The notes: a model not told the origin generated them from the sequence alone. Shown: positions 1 through 9,227, numbered from the stretch's first letter. The stretch is 64,000 bases of DNA from JBBATK01 sp044228285 (GCA_044228285.1 JBGAVD010000002.1:740898-804897), one strand, 5' to 3'. Numbers and translations are program-made.

Positions 1-1
1 A

Positions 2-1717
2 GCAAGTTTGCGTATAGATAGCGCCGATCTCCTCCAGGCGAAGCGTGCGAAGGCGAAGAAGGGCGTAGCTACTGTCTCAGCGAGCTCTGCCTCGTCCGAC
101 GTGGTTATCTCCAATCATGTTATTCGTACGGTCGCTACGAGTTTTTTCGTCGCTGCGGAAAAGAACCAACAGCAACGTATAGCTCAGATGACCGTTCCCG
201 CGATTAGCGTTCGCAACACCTTGCTGGTACCGTACCCTCAGTTTTTTGACGCACTTTCAACATTGGGCCTCTGTACATTAAACGAAGAAGAGGGTGCCGT
301 GCGGTGGGTTAACGAATCGAAACGAGCAAAAGTCGTTGCTGCATCGGAGGACGATGCTATCAATCCGTTAACACCTGTTGTTCCTTTAGGTTCATCTAAA
401 AAAGGTGCAATGAAGAAGGGCAAAACCGATGTAGCTGTTGACCCAGTTCGAGAAATGGAAAGCTCCAGTCCGATTTCTGACCCAGAACCGGAAGTGCCAT
501 CAACATTACGCTATCAACTTCCTCAAGATTTGAAGCGTCGTGAGTTAGAGGATAGTGTGAAGATTGACGGACAAAGCCTGAATGCTCTTCAACCTCTCGG
601 CGGCTCCGCCGCCGAATCGGCTGCTTCGGGAGAGTGGCTGGCAAGTCTGTCGACATTCAGCAAAGCCCGTCCTGCCCGAATCACGAGCATTCGTACGGAA
701 GTAGAGAAGAGTCGCACAAGTATTCATTTCCAAAGTGATAAGGACTTAGCAACGATACCAGATCCGAGCTTCGAGGAAGGCTTGATAACCTTGCGCATAC
801 CACAGGCAGTCAACGCCGTCAAGGATTTGGGCATGATCCGAAAACTCAATGTGAGTTCCGTAAGCAGTGGACTCGATGATGAGGCTCAGATCTACCGCAT
901 TCAGCTACGATCATCTGAACGTCGCGTTGAACTGGAGCGCGTTGACGACCGACATCTTATCCTCCACATCGCACCCATTGAATCGAAAGTTGCTACTGCT
1001 CGCACAAAATGGAATTTGGATGTGATAGTTATCGACGCTGGTCATGGTGGCAAAGATGTTGGAGCGGAGTCGGTGCATAAGAAATACGAGAAAGACATCA
1101 CACTGGCCGTTGCTTTGAAGCTGCGAGATGAGATCAAGAAGAAGATGCCTGAGACGAAGATTGTCCTCACCCGCAGCACCGACGTATTCGTTGAGCTCGA
1201 CAAACGAGGTGAGATAGCCAATAAAGCCGGCGGCAAACTGTTCATTTCAATTCATTGCAATTCAACGCCCACAAAACCTAGTCCAGCATCAGGCTTTGAA
1301 ACGTACGTGTTGAGTCCAGCAAAGACGAATACAGCTGTCGAAGTCGCTAATCGTGAGAATGCTGTTATCCAATTGGAAGACAAATCAGAGCGTTACAAGG
1401 CTCTAAACGACGATCAGCTTATTGTGGCTACTCTAGCTCAGAACTCCTTCGTAAAGCTTAGTAGTACCTTCGCTGCACTCGTTCAGAAGAACATGAAGGT
1501 GTGTACATCTATGTGCGAAAGGACGGTGAACCAAGCGGGATTTATCGTGCTTATCGGAGCCTCTATGCCTGCGGTTTTGGTTGAAACTGGATTTGTCAGC
1601 AACACTGACGATGAGAAGATGTTGACCAGCTCCTCAGGACAACAGAAGATTGCCCGTGGTATTGCGTCGGCAGTCAAAGAGTACGCCAGTGTGTATTCAA
1701 AGATGCTCAAAAACTAG
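2..1717 (+). CDS. N-acetylmuramoyl-L-alanine amidase (AmiC type), 5' end beyond window
   Basis: Periplasmic zinc amidase that cuts the amide bond between MurNAc and the stem peptide, used in cell separation. The reading frame is open to the left edge, so the true start and signal peptide are probably outside the window; the first possible start inside is TTG at 8. In order I see a region resembling a copper-amine-oxidase-like N-terminal fold (about residues 30-100), a low-complexity linker, an AMIN-like beta domain (about 225-330), and an Amidase_3 catalytic domain beginning at DAGHGG near residue 343 and ending with the VETGF motif. The first zinc histidine is in DAGHGG, a glutamate follows in the ESVHKKYEKD region, the second histidine is in SIHCN, and the catalytic glutamate is in VLVETGF. 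The linker contains an 8-bp palindrome (597-615). recN follows after 99 bases with its own candidate promoter. Confidence 0.9.
   Translation, partial: ASLRIDSADLLQAKRAKAKKGVATVSASSASSDVVISNHVIRTVATSFFVAAEKNQQQRIAQMTVPAISVRNTLLVPYPQFFDALSTLGLCTLNEEEGAVRWVNESKRAKVVAASEDDAINPLTPVVPLGSSKKGAMKKGKTDVAVDPVREMESSSPISDPEPEVPSTLRYQLPQDLKRRELEDSVKIDGQSLNALQPLGGSAAESAASGEWLASLSTFSKARPARITSIRTEVEKSRTSIHFQSDKDLATIPDPSFEEGLITLRIPQAVNAVKDLGMIRKLNVSSVSSGLDDEAQIYRIQLRSSERRVELERVDDRHLILHIAPIESKVATARTKWNLDVIVIDAGHGGKDVGAESVHKKYEKDITLAVALKLRDEIKKKMPETKIVLTRSTDVFVELDKRGEIANKAGGKLFISIHCNSTPTKPSPASGFETYVLSPAKTNTAVEVANRENAVIQLEDKSERYKALNDDQLIVATLAQNSFVKLSSTFAALVQKNMKVCTSMCERTVNQAGFIVLIGASMPAVLVETGFVSNTDDEKMLTSSSGQQKIARGIASAVKEYASVYSKMLKN
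597..615. repeat. 8-bp short-loop palindrome inside the amidase linker
   Basis: Arms TCGGCGGC and GCCGCCGA with loop TCC. In frame it encodes Gly-Gly-Ser-Ala-Ala-Glu-Ser between the N-terminal region and the AMIN-like domain. Similar palindromes encoding similar peptides occur at 30913-30929 and 54798-54821. Alone, an 8-bp stem is only mildly unexpected by chance. Confidence 0.5.
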
Positions 1718-1767
1718 CCGGTTTTCCACACACAAAGCCTCATCACTCTCCAGCAAGTTCCTCTCCG

Positions 1768-1775
1768 TATATTTG
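1768..1775 (+). promoter_or_regulatory. candidate -7 promoter box for recN
   Basis: TATATTTG fits the Bacteroidota -7 consensus TAnnTTTG exactly and would place a start site about 35 bases before the recN GTG codon. The same 11 bases (CCGTATATTTG) occur upstream of tRNA-Gln. No convincing -33 TTG element is seen at the usual spacing. Confidence 0.45.
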
Positions 1776-1816
1776 GAATCAAAGCTTGTTCCATTGCCAT
1801 TTCCCCCCGATACTCT

Positions 1817-3529
1817 GTGCTTCGTTCCTTAAGCATTGCGCATTTCGCTCTCATTGACCGACTCGAAATTGAGTTCGGCAGGGGTTTAAATGTCATAACA
1901 GGCGAAACCGGAGCCGGGAAGTCTATCATCATCGATGCTTTCCTCGCCGCACTTGGAGAGCGCACATCTACAGAGATGATCGGCCGCGGTGCCAACCGAG
2001 CAATAATCGAAGCTGTTTTTGAGCTGAATGAGGATTCAGCGGTGCATCAGTTTTTGGCGGAACATGATTGTGAAGAGTTGGGATCTACACTCATTTTGCG
2101 TCGCGAACTTTCCCTAAAAGGTAACTCTCGTTTCTTTATCAATGATTCACCTACACAGGCAGCGACCTTACGTGAGTTAGGAACAATGCTTGTTGACTTC
2201 CACGGTCAGCATGAGCATCAGAGTATTGTCCGCCCAGATTTCCAATTGCGTATGCTTGATGAGTTGGCTCAGTGCCAAAAGCAGCGCAGCGCATATCGGA
2301 CCTGTTACGATGAGCTCCGTGCAGTACGAAAGACGTACAATGAACTTCGTTCACAAGAGCTGGATTTGCGAGCAAAGCAAGATTTTCAACGTGCTCAATT
2401 AGATGAGATATTGGCTATCGACCCACAGCCTCAAGAAGATCAACTGCTCGAGCAAGAGTTAAGCATTCTCAGCAATGCGGAGGAACTTTTTGCGCAGAGC
2501 GATGCGGCTTATCAGCTGCTCTATGGTACTGACAACTCCGCTCGAGATGGCTTGGTGCGTGTTCGGGAGCACTTAGTCCAATTGCGTGCTATTGATGAGC
2601 GCTTTGCGGCAAGCTGCGATGAACTAGAGTCTGTGATTATCTCAGTGGATGAACTTGCAAAGAGTGTGAAACACTATAGTGCACACATTGAGTTTCAGCC
2701 ACAGCGAATAGAAGAGATTCGAGAGCGCCTGCTGGTTTTACAGAGATTGAGAAAGCGTTACGGCAGTATTGAGCGGTGTCTGGAACTCAAAGACAAACTT
2801 CAGGTAGAGCTTGGTTTTATTGAGAACTTTGAAGAACAAAGTGCACAGTATCAACAACGAATCGAGAGTCTTCAAAGTGATCTAGGCATTCGAGCAACGG
2901 ACTTGTCAAAGGTGCGTCGCGCAGCAATGCCTAAACTCGATGCGGCAATCATTGAGCACTTGAAGGAATTGGGTATCGAAAACGCACGTTTTGAAACTCA
3001 GCTGCAAACGCAGACAGCCTCATCTGCCGCCGATGCAGATGAACTCACAGCTATCGTGAAAGGCAAAGCCTTTCGAGCTTTTTCTCAGGGCATTGACCAG
3101 ATCCAGTTTGTGGCGTCTATGAACAAAGGTGAAGACCTCAAACCGTTGGAGAAGGTGTTGTCGGGGGGTGAAGCCTCACGTTTGATGCTCGCACTAAAAA
3201 CAGTTCTAGCCGCTGCAGATCATGTGCCGCTTGTTGTGTTTGATGAGATAGACACTGGAGTAAGCGGACGTATTGCGCGCAAGGTCGGGCAGATGATGAA
3301 GAAGCTCGGTCGTAGTCACCAAGTGATCGCTATCACACACCAGGCACAAATTGCTTCTCTTGGCGACCAACATCTTGCTGTTTCAAAGCTGGATGTTGAG
3401 GGTCACACCAGAGTACGTGTGAACTCGCTTGCAGTTAAGGATAGAGTGAATGAGGTGGCGAAGCTCATTAGTGGGGAACAAGTGACAGCAGCTTCGTTGA
3501 AGAGTGCGAAGGAACTTTTGAGTATGTGA
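1817..3529 (+). CDS. recN: DNA repair protein RecN
   Basis: SMC-like ATPase acting in double-strand break repair, holding or presenting broken ends for RecA-dependent recombination. The 570-aa product has the family length. Walker A GETGAGKS is at residues 29-36, followed by a long central coiled-coil region (about 155-400). The C-terminal lobe carries the LSGGEASR signature and the Walker B segment VVFDEIDTGVSG. The start is GTG at 1817, chosen because the conserved N-terminal strand (LRSLSIAHFALID) begins there; no clear ribosome binding site is visible, which is common in this lineage. It is probably transcribed alone from the TATATTTG box at 1768. No SOS box was recognised upstream. Confidence 0.97.
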   Translation: MLRSLSIAHFALIDRLEIEFGRGLNVITGETGAGKSIIIDAFLAALGERTSTEMIGRGANRAIIEAVFELNEDSAVHQFLAEHDCEELGSTLILRRELSLKGNSRFFINDSPTQAATLRELGTMLVDFHGQHEHQSIVRPDFQLRMLDELAQCQKQRSAYRTCYDELRAVRKTYNELRSQELDLRAKQDFQRAQLDEILAIDPQPQEDQLLEQELSILSNAEELFAQSDAAYQLLYGTDNSARDGLVRVREHLVQLRAIDERFAASCDELESVIISVDELAKSVKHYSAHIEFQPQRIEEIRERLLVLQRLRKRYGSIERCLELKDKLQVELGFIENFEEQSAQYQQRIESLQSDLGIRATDLSKVRRAAMPKLDAAIIEHLKELGIENARFETQLQTQTASSAADADELTAIVKGKAFRAFSQGIDQIQFVASMNKGEDLKPLEKVLSGGEASRLMLALKTVLAAADHVPLVVFDEIDTGVSGRIARKVGQMMKKLGRSHQVIAITHQAQIASLGDQHLAVSKLDVEGHTRVRVNSLAVKDRVNEVAKLISGEQVTAASLKSAKELLSM

Positions 3530-3663
3530 CGGAGCTTTTTACTGGATGAGTGTGCTTCCTAAATGTGGTGCAGGGTTTCTTGGGTTTAGGAGTCTCGTCT
3601 GCCCATAACGACATGCTGATACTGAACGGAACCTGGTTTTGAAGATACTGATAACTTGAAACA

Positions 3664-4431
3664 ATGGCAGAGCTTGTAGACATCAAGGATCTCGTGAAGA
3701 CCTACGCAAATGGAACGCAGGCGCTTAAGGGCGTGAGCTTTTCTGTTCACAAAGGAGAGTTCTTAGCGATCATCGGCTTAAGTGGGTCTGGGAAGTCAAC
3801 ACTTCTGCGCTGCATGAATGCACTCCTGAAACCAAGTTCCGGGTCTATTCAGTTCGACGGCACAGAGATCACTGGTTTTAGTGCACCAGAGCTTCGAGCT
3901 CATAGAAAAAAGATTGGAATGATCTTTCAACATTTCAATTTGGTGAAGCGTCGATCTGTGCTCGAAAATGTCCTAAGCGGCGCCCTCTCAGAACTCGGCA
4001 CCTTCGCATCATTGCTTGGTCGATACCCACCAGAAATGGTAGAGCGAGCAATGACTAATCTCGATATCGTCGGCATCCGAGAAAAAGCTGATATGCGAGC
4101 AGATGCATTGTCTGGCGGACAACAGCAGCGTGTTGCAATAGCGCGTACGCTTATGCAAAAGCCAACACTGCTCTTGGCTGATGAACCCGTTGCCTCGCTT
4201 GATCCTGCTACATCACACTCTGTCATGAAGTACCTGGAGTATGTGAACAAAGAGTTAGGTACCACGGTGGTGTGTAATCTTCACTTTCTGAGCCTTGTTC
4301 GACAGTACGCAACGCGCGTCATTGCACTCCGCGCGGGCGAAGTTGTGTTTGAAGGATTGCCCGCGCAAATCACCGAAGAATGGTTCAGGGAAATTTATGG
4401 TGAAGATGCAGTAGAAGTCGAGATACGTTGA
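3664..4431 (+). CDS. phnC: phosphonate-type ABC transporter ATP-binding protein (PhnC)
   Basis: Cytoplasmic ATPase of a phosphonate/phosphate-ester importer. The 255-aa product has Walker A GLSGSGKST, a Q-loop, signature LSGGQQQRVAIARTL, Walker B LLLADEP and an H-loop written NLHFLSL, close to the NLHxVD form typical of PhnC. The permease gene phnE follows on the same strand after about 180 bases. That gap holds a hairpin (4441-4464) and a 46-codon frame. No phnD-like substrate-binding protein gene lies on either side, so the transported compound cannot be read from context. Near its 3' end (4332-4367) there is an 8-bp GC-rich inverted repeat with a 20-base spacer. Confidence 0.93.
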   Translation: MAELVDIKDLVKTYANGTQALKGVSFSVHKGEFLAIIGLSGSGKSTLLRCMNALLKPSSGSIQFDGTEITGFSAPELRAHRKKIGMIFQHFNLVKRRSVLENVLSGALSELGTFASLLGRYPPEMVERAMTNLDIVGIREKADMRADALSGGQQQRVAIARTLMQKPTLLLADEPVASLDPATSHSVMKYLEYVNKELGTTVVCNLHFLSLVRQYATRVIALRAGEVVFEGLPAQITEEWFREIYGEDAVEVEIR

Positions 4432-4568
4432 ATCTTTATGCTGCGCACGCTTCGCGTGCCGCAGAGAAGGTGAAGTCAGTTGCACGAAGCACTCGCTTTG
4501 CGGGAGTTGAAGAGGCGATCGAAGAGGCAGCATTGATAGTGTGTGCTATCGTTTCCTCAGAACCGTGA
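4428..4568 (+). CDS. possible small protein between phnC and phnE (46 aa)
   Basis: An open frame starting with TTG that overlaps the phnC stop codon by three bases (TTGA) and ending at TGA 4566-4568. It would encode an alanine/glutamate-rich 46-residue peptide with a likely amphipathic helix in its second half (VEEAIEEAALIVCAI). I do not recognise it. Support is the overlap typical of translational coupling and plausible amino-acid composition. Against it are the rare start, the short length, and the fact that a 10-bp hairpin covers its first third. It could also be a remnant of a lost gene or simply non-coding. Confidence 0.22.
   Translation: MNLYAAHASRAAEKVKSVARSTRFAGVEEAIEEAALIVCAIVSSEP
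4441..4464. repeat. GC-rich short-loop hairpin between phnC and phnE
   Basis: Arms CTGCGCACGC and GCGTGCCGCAG pair over 10 bp with one bulged C around a TTC loop. There is no T-tract after it, so it is not a classic intrinsic terminator. It may control relative expression of phnC and phnE, or belong to the dispersed palindrome set described in the findings. Confidence 0.5.
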
Positions 4569-4614
4569 TCACCGAAGTGTAGAGTTAAAAAATATGCGTA
4601 CATAGTTTTGACAA

Positions 4615-5676
4615 ATGGTAGGAGAGTATCGACTTCTCCACCTAACGACGACACGAGATATGAGTTCACGATTGAAAGTCATAGCATTAGATACCTTCTG
4701 GGGAGCCTATTTGGCGATCACCATACATCGTGTCCTGTGGTATCATGTGGTTTTAGGTAGTTCCTCTCCAGACTTTGAGTGGACGTCGCTAGGTCTCTAC
4801 GGCGCGGTCGGTTTAGTCTATGCGCTCTTGGCGTCCCTAAGTGGAGCTTCACTTTCGGCGAGAATTATTGAGTCGCGTGACTTAACAGGATGGCGACGTG
4901 AACTGACAACACATACAGCATGGATTCTGATTGTACTCACAGTGGTGACCGGATGGGTTGTCTCCCGTGTGAGTATTGCGGATCTATTTAGTCAGCAGCG
5001 ACTTGATGCTGCAGGACGTTTGTTCCGCGATTTGCTCAGTCCAGACTTCAGCAATACGCAATTATTGAGCGACGCTCTGAAGTCCATCGTTGAGACGATT
5101 TATATCGCATTTATGGCGACCGCATTTGCCTTGCCATTTTCCTTCATACTCGCATTTCTCTCTGCGCGTAATCTCATGAAGGTAAATCCTATTGCCTTCA
5201 CAGTGTATAATATTCTGCGTGTCTTTACCAATTTCACTCGCTCCATTGAGCCATTGGTATGGGCGGTTATCTTCACTGTGTGGGTGAAAGTTGGACCCTT
5301 CCCAGGAATGCTTGCTCTTTGTGTGCATACTATTGCTTCGCTGGCAAAGCAATATTCAGAACAGATAGAGGATGTAGATGAAGGACCAATGGAGGCTATT
5401 GAGGCGACCGGCGCACGACCCTTACAAGTAATCTGGTTTGCAGTGGTTCCACAAGTGTTCATTCCATTTTTATCCTTCACTATTTATCGCTGGGATATCA
5501 ATGTCCGCATGGCCACAATCATTGGACTTGTTGGTGGAGGTGGTATTGGATCCATGCTCATCCAGTATCAGATGTTAGCAGATTGGAAATCTGTAGGAAT
5601 GATCGTGCTCATTATTGCCGTCGTCGTGTGGATTATGGACTATTTATCTGCTCGCGTTCGCGAAGCTCTGCGCTAG
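4615..5676 (+). CDS. phnE: phosphonate-type ABC transporter permease (PhnE)
   Basis: Inner-membrane permease partner of the upstream PhnC-like ATPase. The 353-aa product is longer than typical PhnE proteins (about 260-280 aa) because about 100 extra N-terminal residues carry two or three additional predicted membrane segments. The binding-protein-dependent transport core follows, with the EAA-like loop (EAIEATGARPLQVIWFAVVPQ) contacting the ATPase and a glycine-rich GLVGGGGIG segment. The start is uncertain: ATG at 4615 or ATG at 4660, the latter leaving a short N-terminus just before the first membrane segment. Neither has a strong ribosome binding site. It is the last gene of the two-gene transporter set. 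Confidence 0.9.
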   Translation: MVGEYRLLHLTTTRDMSSRLKVIALDTFWGAYLAITIHRVLWYHVVLGSSSPDFEWTSLGLYGAVGLVYALLASLSGASLSARIIESRDLTGWRRELTTHTAWILIVLTVVTGWVVSRVSIADLFSQQRLDAAGRLFRDLLSPDFSNTQLLSDALKSIVETIYIAFMATAFALPFSFILAFLSARNLMKVNPIAFTVYNILRVFTNFTRSIEPLVWAVIFTVWVKVGPFPGMLALCVHTIASLAKQYSEQIEDVDEGPMEAIEATGARPLQVIWFAVVPQVFIPFLSFTIYRWDINVRMATIIGLVGGGGIGSMLIQYQMLADWKSVGMIVLIIAVVVWIMDYLSARVREALR

Positions 5677-5798
5677 GAGCTATACTTTATCACATTCCGA
5701 GTACTCGGCTTTCATACTGTCTACGTGTATGAGAGTGAATTTTTCTTTGGCCTTAGCAAAAAAATCCTTGCGGTTAAATACTACCCACCTACATTAGG

Positions 5799-5821
5799 TC
5801 AGCTGCTGCACTGGCAGCTGA
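5799..5821. repeat. 8-bp dyad upstream of the IgGFc-like cargo gene
   Basis: Arms TCAGCTGC and GCAGCTGA with a 7-base loop, 71 bases before the start at 5892 in a 215-base gap. No T-tract follows. It could be an operator or a leader hairpin. Confidence 0.35.
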
Positions 5822-5891
5822 AGTCATGAATGCTCAACATTCATCAGTATGTCCGCAGATGTAACATTCATCACACCATCGTGAGGTAGAT

Positions 5892-8378
5892 ATGAAGATC
5901 ATGAAGAGTTGGCTATCGATCCTATCAGGTATCGTCCTTTTCTTTAACGGATATCTTTGTGTAGCTGCCGAGATGGAGTTGAGTGGAAATTTCGGCACGA
6001 GCTTCTATGTATCAATGGTTTCACCCTCAACTAGCGACGCCTCCAGCGTGCTCCTTCACATAAATTCCAGGGAAGACTGTATTGTAACGGCTACGGTATC
6101 TGCCAAGGGCTGGAAGCAGAATTTATCAGTTAAAGCCTTTGTGACTTCTACGCTTGAAGTCCCTATACACGTCGCAAGTACCTTTTCCTCTCTGCAGGAA
6201 CTTGATAGTCAGGGCGAACTACCACAGAGCGGCAAAGCAGTGGTAGTGCGATCAACGCGACCAATCTCGCTTCGTTGCCAGTATCACAGTGCAAACGATG
6301 GCGAGTCGTTTCTTGCACTTCCAGAATCTGCACTAGGCAATAAGTACATTGTCAGTAGCCTTCCTGATGTCTCGTGGATGTACTCAGAATCGGCAAGTCG
6401 TAGCTATTGTAGCATTGCAGCAACGAAGAACAACACCAGCGTGACTATTGTACTTGGAGGTTCAGCCACAATGAAGAGTGTTGGAGGCTTGATTTCGGGT
6501 GCAACGAAGAAGCTTGTACTGCAGGCTGGTGACGTAGTCGTTGTTGCGAACAAAGCTACCGTAAAAGAGGGCGATATCAGTGGAACAATCATCACCGCGG
6601 ATCAACCAATATCAGTTGTGTCAGGCAATCTTTGCGCTAATGTACCGACCTCCACTGCATTCTGTGCATATGTTGCTGAGATGGAGCTGCCAACAAAGTA
6701 CTGGGGTTATTCTTACCTCATACCTGTGAACGCAGCGAGAACCCATGGTAGTTACATCAAAGTCAGTTCGTCGGAATCAACGACGACTCTTGGTTTGGAT
6801 TGTCATAAGTGGAAGGTCTTGTCAAAACCTGGCGGAGCCGAGGGTCAAGGTTGGTTGACTGCAGGAAGTTTAGTAGGCGCAGGTACCGCGATGATGATTT
6901 CTGCTGATAGACCAGTTGGTGTGCATTTTTACAACCCAGGCCAGACCTTCGACAATGTTGCTGCAGATCCATTTAGTATGGTCTTGTGTCCTGTTGAACA
7001 ATACAACACCTACTACCAGTTCAGCGTTGATCTTGGTAGCGCCTCTGGTCATAAACGAAATGTGCTAGCGTTGATCTTCCCCTATGATACTCTTGGCATC
7101 ATACCATCAGATTTGGAAGTGGCGACCGTAGAGTCTGGACAGCTGAAGTGGTTGCCCTTTGTCACAGTGTTTGGGCAAGGCTTCTCTGGAAATGACGCCT
7201 ATAGATGTAAAGTAGACTATAAGAACTATGCATATAAAGAGGTATTAGTGACAAAAAGTGGAGTGTACGCATTACGCTCAGCTCGCCCTTTCATGTGCTA
7301 CACCTTTGGCGACGCAACGTATTCTTCATATGGAAATCCTGCGGGAATTCTGAACAACAGAAAGATGGCCGAGAGGGCAGATACGGTGGCTCCAACGAGT
7401 TCTGTTGTGAAGACAGCTCGCGGCTACTACGGACTCGCGCATGACCTTCCAGAAGATAGCTCAGTACGTTCCAACTTGTTTGTTATTCAGCTTGGAGCAG
7501 GTAGCACAAATATGAAACTTCAAGCTCCAGTGGATGCAATACTCAACTCGCAGGACGCTCCATGGTCTGTTCAAGTTATTGACTCTGCAATGGACGCAGT
7601 TGCAATTCTTGAGATTCAAGATTGGGCAGGGAACAGGTTGGTTGATACGCTAAGCTATAGTGCGGCGGAAGATCATTCGCCGATACTCCACTACTTCCCA
7701 TCTTTATCAGTATGTCCTGGTAGCCTCGTGCTGCTCAACCCAAGTCTACGACCATATCGCAGCGTTGAGTGGTCGACCGGCGACATAGGCGATACACTGC
7801 ACTGGCGAGCAAAGAGCGGAGCTAGTCTGGACGTGTATGCAAAAGTCACAACCCTCGAGTCAAGGGTATACTACTCGGATACCGTGCATCTTCAAGCATA
7901 TGCGAGTCCGGCGCAACCAATTCTTCAGATACAAGGCAAAATGCTCCAAGCACCATTGCAAAAAGCACTACTGTACACTTGGTATTTGAATGGATACTTT
8001 GTGGTAAGTGGGGCAGAGATGAACTCACTGACTATTCTAAGTGCTGGTACTTACAAGCTTCGTGTCACCGACACACAGAGCGGTTGCTTCACAGAATCTG
8101 ATGAGTTTTTAGTGTCAACAGTTGATGTCACGACACATGCAAACATCAACGCAATCTATCCGCAACCTGCACATGATCGCTTGGTTATTGATGCGGGTGA
8201 CGAGACGATAACAGAGCTGCGGATGTCGACAGCAATCGGACTAGAGATACCACTTCTCTATACTGGAGCTGGGAGTAGCAGATGTACCATAGACATCCGA
8301 GAATGTACGCCGGGTATCTACACAGTAACGTGGAAGCAGAAATCACAGTATAGACAAAGCATCGTCATAGTGTACTAA
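5892..8378 (+). CDS. secreted T9SS cargo with IgGFc-binding-like domain
   Basis: An 828-aa exported protein. A signal peptide covers about residues 1-26 (charged start, hydrophobic run, then VAAEM). The next 450 or so residues resemble the IgGFc-binding N-terminal domain family, with repeated 'adopting extreme positions' beta segments such as SFLALPESALGNKYIVSS and AEMELPTKYWGYSYLIP. A second, Ig-like beta region lies at about 600-740. The last 75 or so residues form a type A T9SS sorting domain (INAIYPQPAHDRLVID ... GIYTVTW). The product is therefore expected on the cell surface or released after crossing the outer membrane. The start ATG has a GAGG-like ribosome site seven bases upstream. 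The ligand is unknown; binding of immunoglobulin is a family name, not an inference for this organism. Confidence 0.85.
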   Translation: MKIMKSWLSILSGIVLFFNGYLCVAAEMELSGNFGTSFYVSMVSPSTSDASSVLLHINSREDCIVTATVSAKGWKQNLSVKAFVTSTLEVPIHVASTFSSLQELDSQGELPQSGKAVVVRSTRPISLRCQYHSANDGESFLALPESALGNKYIVSSLPDVSWMYSESASRSYCSIAATKNNTSVTIVLGGSATMKSVGGLISGATKKLVLQAGDVVVVANKATVKEGDISGTIITADQPISVVSGNLCANVPTSTAFCAYVAEMELPTKYWGYSYLIPVNAARTHGSYIKVSSSESTTTLGLDCHKWKVLSKPGGAEGQGWLTAGSLVGAGTAMMISADRPVGVHFYNPGQTFDNVAADPFSMVLCPVEQYNTYYQFSVDLGSASGHKRNVLALIFPYDTLGIIPSDLEVATVESGQLKWLPFVTVFGQGFSGNDAYRCKVDYKNYAYKEVLVTKSGVYALRSARPFMCYTFGDATYSSYGNPAGILNNRKMAERADTVAPTSSVVKTARGYYGLAHDLPEDSSVRSNLFVIQLGAGSTNMKLQAPVDAILNSQDAPWSVQVIDSAMDAVAILEIQDWAGNRLVDTLSYSAAEDHSPILHYFPSLSVCPGSLVLLNPSLRPYRSVEWSTGDIGDTLHWRAKSGASLDVYAKVTTLESRVYYSDTVHLQAYASPAQPILQIQGKMLQAPLQKALLYTWYLNGYFVVSGAEMNSLTILSAGTYKLRVTDTQSGCFTESDEFLVSTVDVTTHANINAIYPQPAHDRLVIDAGDETITELRMSTAIGLEIPLLYTGAGSSRCTIDIRECTPGIYTVTWKQKSQYRQSIVIVY

Positions 8379-8380
8379 CA

Positions 8381-9157
8381 TTATTGCACTTCAGAGCGTT
8401 GAGATTTGTTTGCTTGCTCTAGTAGAAAATCGTCGATGCTCCGAAGGTGCAGCTGGAGACCGTCGAACTCAGCATAGGTATTGTGTCCCAGCCAATCACC
8501 AAGGTTTACATAGGTGCCTTGATGGTCGCCCTTGGAGTAGTGGTGCACTTGAGGTTTATGGCGATGTCCCATGATGACATAATCGAAACCTTCATAGATT
8601 TTCTTCTCAGCAAAATCCGCCAGCCCATCAGCTGTGCCGTAGTTCTTAGAGTCTGTGTGCACTCGGCTTTTGGAAGACGTGTTTGAGGCTAGTCCGATTC
8701 CCAGGTCTGGGTGAATCCACTGAAAGAGTTTGATGTTGAATCTATTGCGAAGAATTGCTCGGAGTATGAGGTAGCCACGATCGTTGTACACTTTGCCGTC
8801 ACCATGAGCCAAGTAGAATCGTTTCCCATTGTGTATTGCTTCAACATCAGTGCGATGGACAGGAATGTGAAGTTCTTTCTCAAAGAAATCCTGGTGTCCA
8901 AAGTCGTGATTCCCCATAAGATACTCAATGCGGACTCCGGAGTGTTTCAGACGCTCCAGCGCACTTAAGGTACGGAAAAAGTCACGAGGCAGAACCGTAG
9001 AATACTCAAACCAATAGTCGAATAAATCTCCCACGATGTAGAGAACCTCACAGCGTGATTCAATACTCTGCAGAAAACTCAACAGCTTCTGCTCGCGTTC
9101 GCGACGTTGCTTGTACTCGCCTAAACCAAGATGGACATCAGATATAAAGTAGATCAT
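8381..9157 (-). CDS. lpxH: UDP-2,3-diacylglucosamine hydrolase (LpxH family)
   Basis: Metallophosphoesterase that cleaves UDP-2,3-diacylglucosamine to lipid X in lipid A synthesis at the inner membrane. All metal ligands of the calcineurin-like fold are present: D7-V-H9, D44 in VGDLFD, N83-H84-D85 in GNHD, H118 in LAHGD and H198/H200 in GHRH. At 258 aa it is near the usual 240-260. The gene ends two bases beyond the stop of the convergent cargo gene at 8378, and the giant propeller gene lies upstream on the same strand, 70 bases away, with a hairpin (9184-9208) between. LpxH homologues in Bacteroidota are numerous, so a related pyrophosphatase role is possible. Confidence 0.88.
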   Translation of the reverse strand: MIYFISDVHLGLGEYKQRREREQKLLSFLQSIESRCEVLYIVGDLFDYWFEYSTVLPRDFFRTLSALERLKHSGVRIEYLMGNHDFGHQDFFEKELHIPVHRTDVEAIHNGKRFYLAHGDGKVYNDRGYLILRAILRNRFNIKLFQWIHPDLGIGLASNTSSKSRVHTDSKNYGTADGLADFAEKKIYEGFDYVIMGHRHKPQVHHYSKGDHQGTYVNLGDWLGHNTYAEFDGLQLHLRSIDDFLLEQANKSQRSEVQ

Positions 9158-9183
9158 GTGCAGAAAGCTATGGTTCTGATCAA

Positions 9184-9208
9184 ATCAGCGCGCAAATGGT
9201 GCGCTGAT
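9184..9208. repeat. 10-bp hairpin between the propeller gene and lpxH
   Basis: Arms ATCAGCGCGC and GTGCGCTGAT pair over 10 bp, including one G-T wobble, around a 5-base loop. On the minus strand only three T residues follow, so it would be a weak terminator at best. It may separate expression of lpxH from the upstream cargo gene. Confidence 0.4.
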
Positions 9209-9227
9209 ACCGAAGCGAGCGATTGAG

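Noticed and set aside
4332..4367. GCGCGGGC/GCCCGCGC inverted repeat with a 20-base spacer near the phnC 3' end
   Set aside because: It lies in conserved coding sequence and the loop is long; probably a by-product of Ala/Gly/Arg codons.
8447..8968. Plus-strand frames opposite lpxH
   Set aside because: The minus strand carries all LpxH metal motifs; these frames are shadows.
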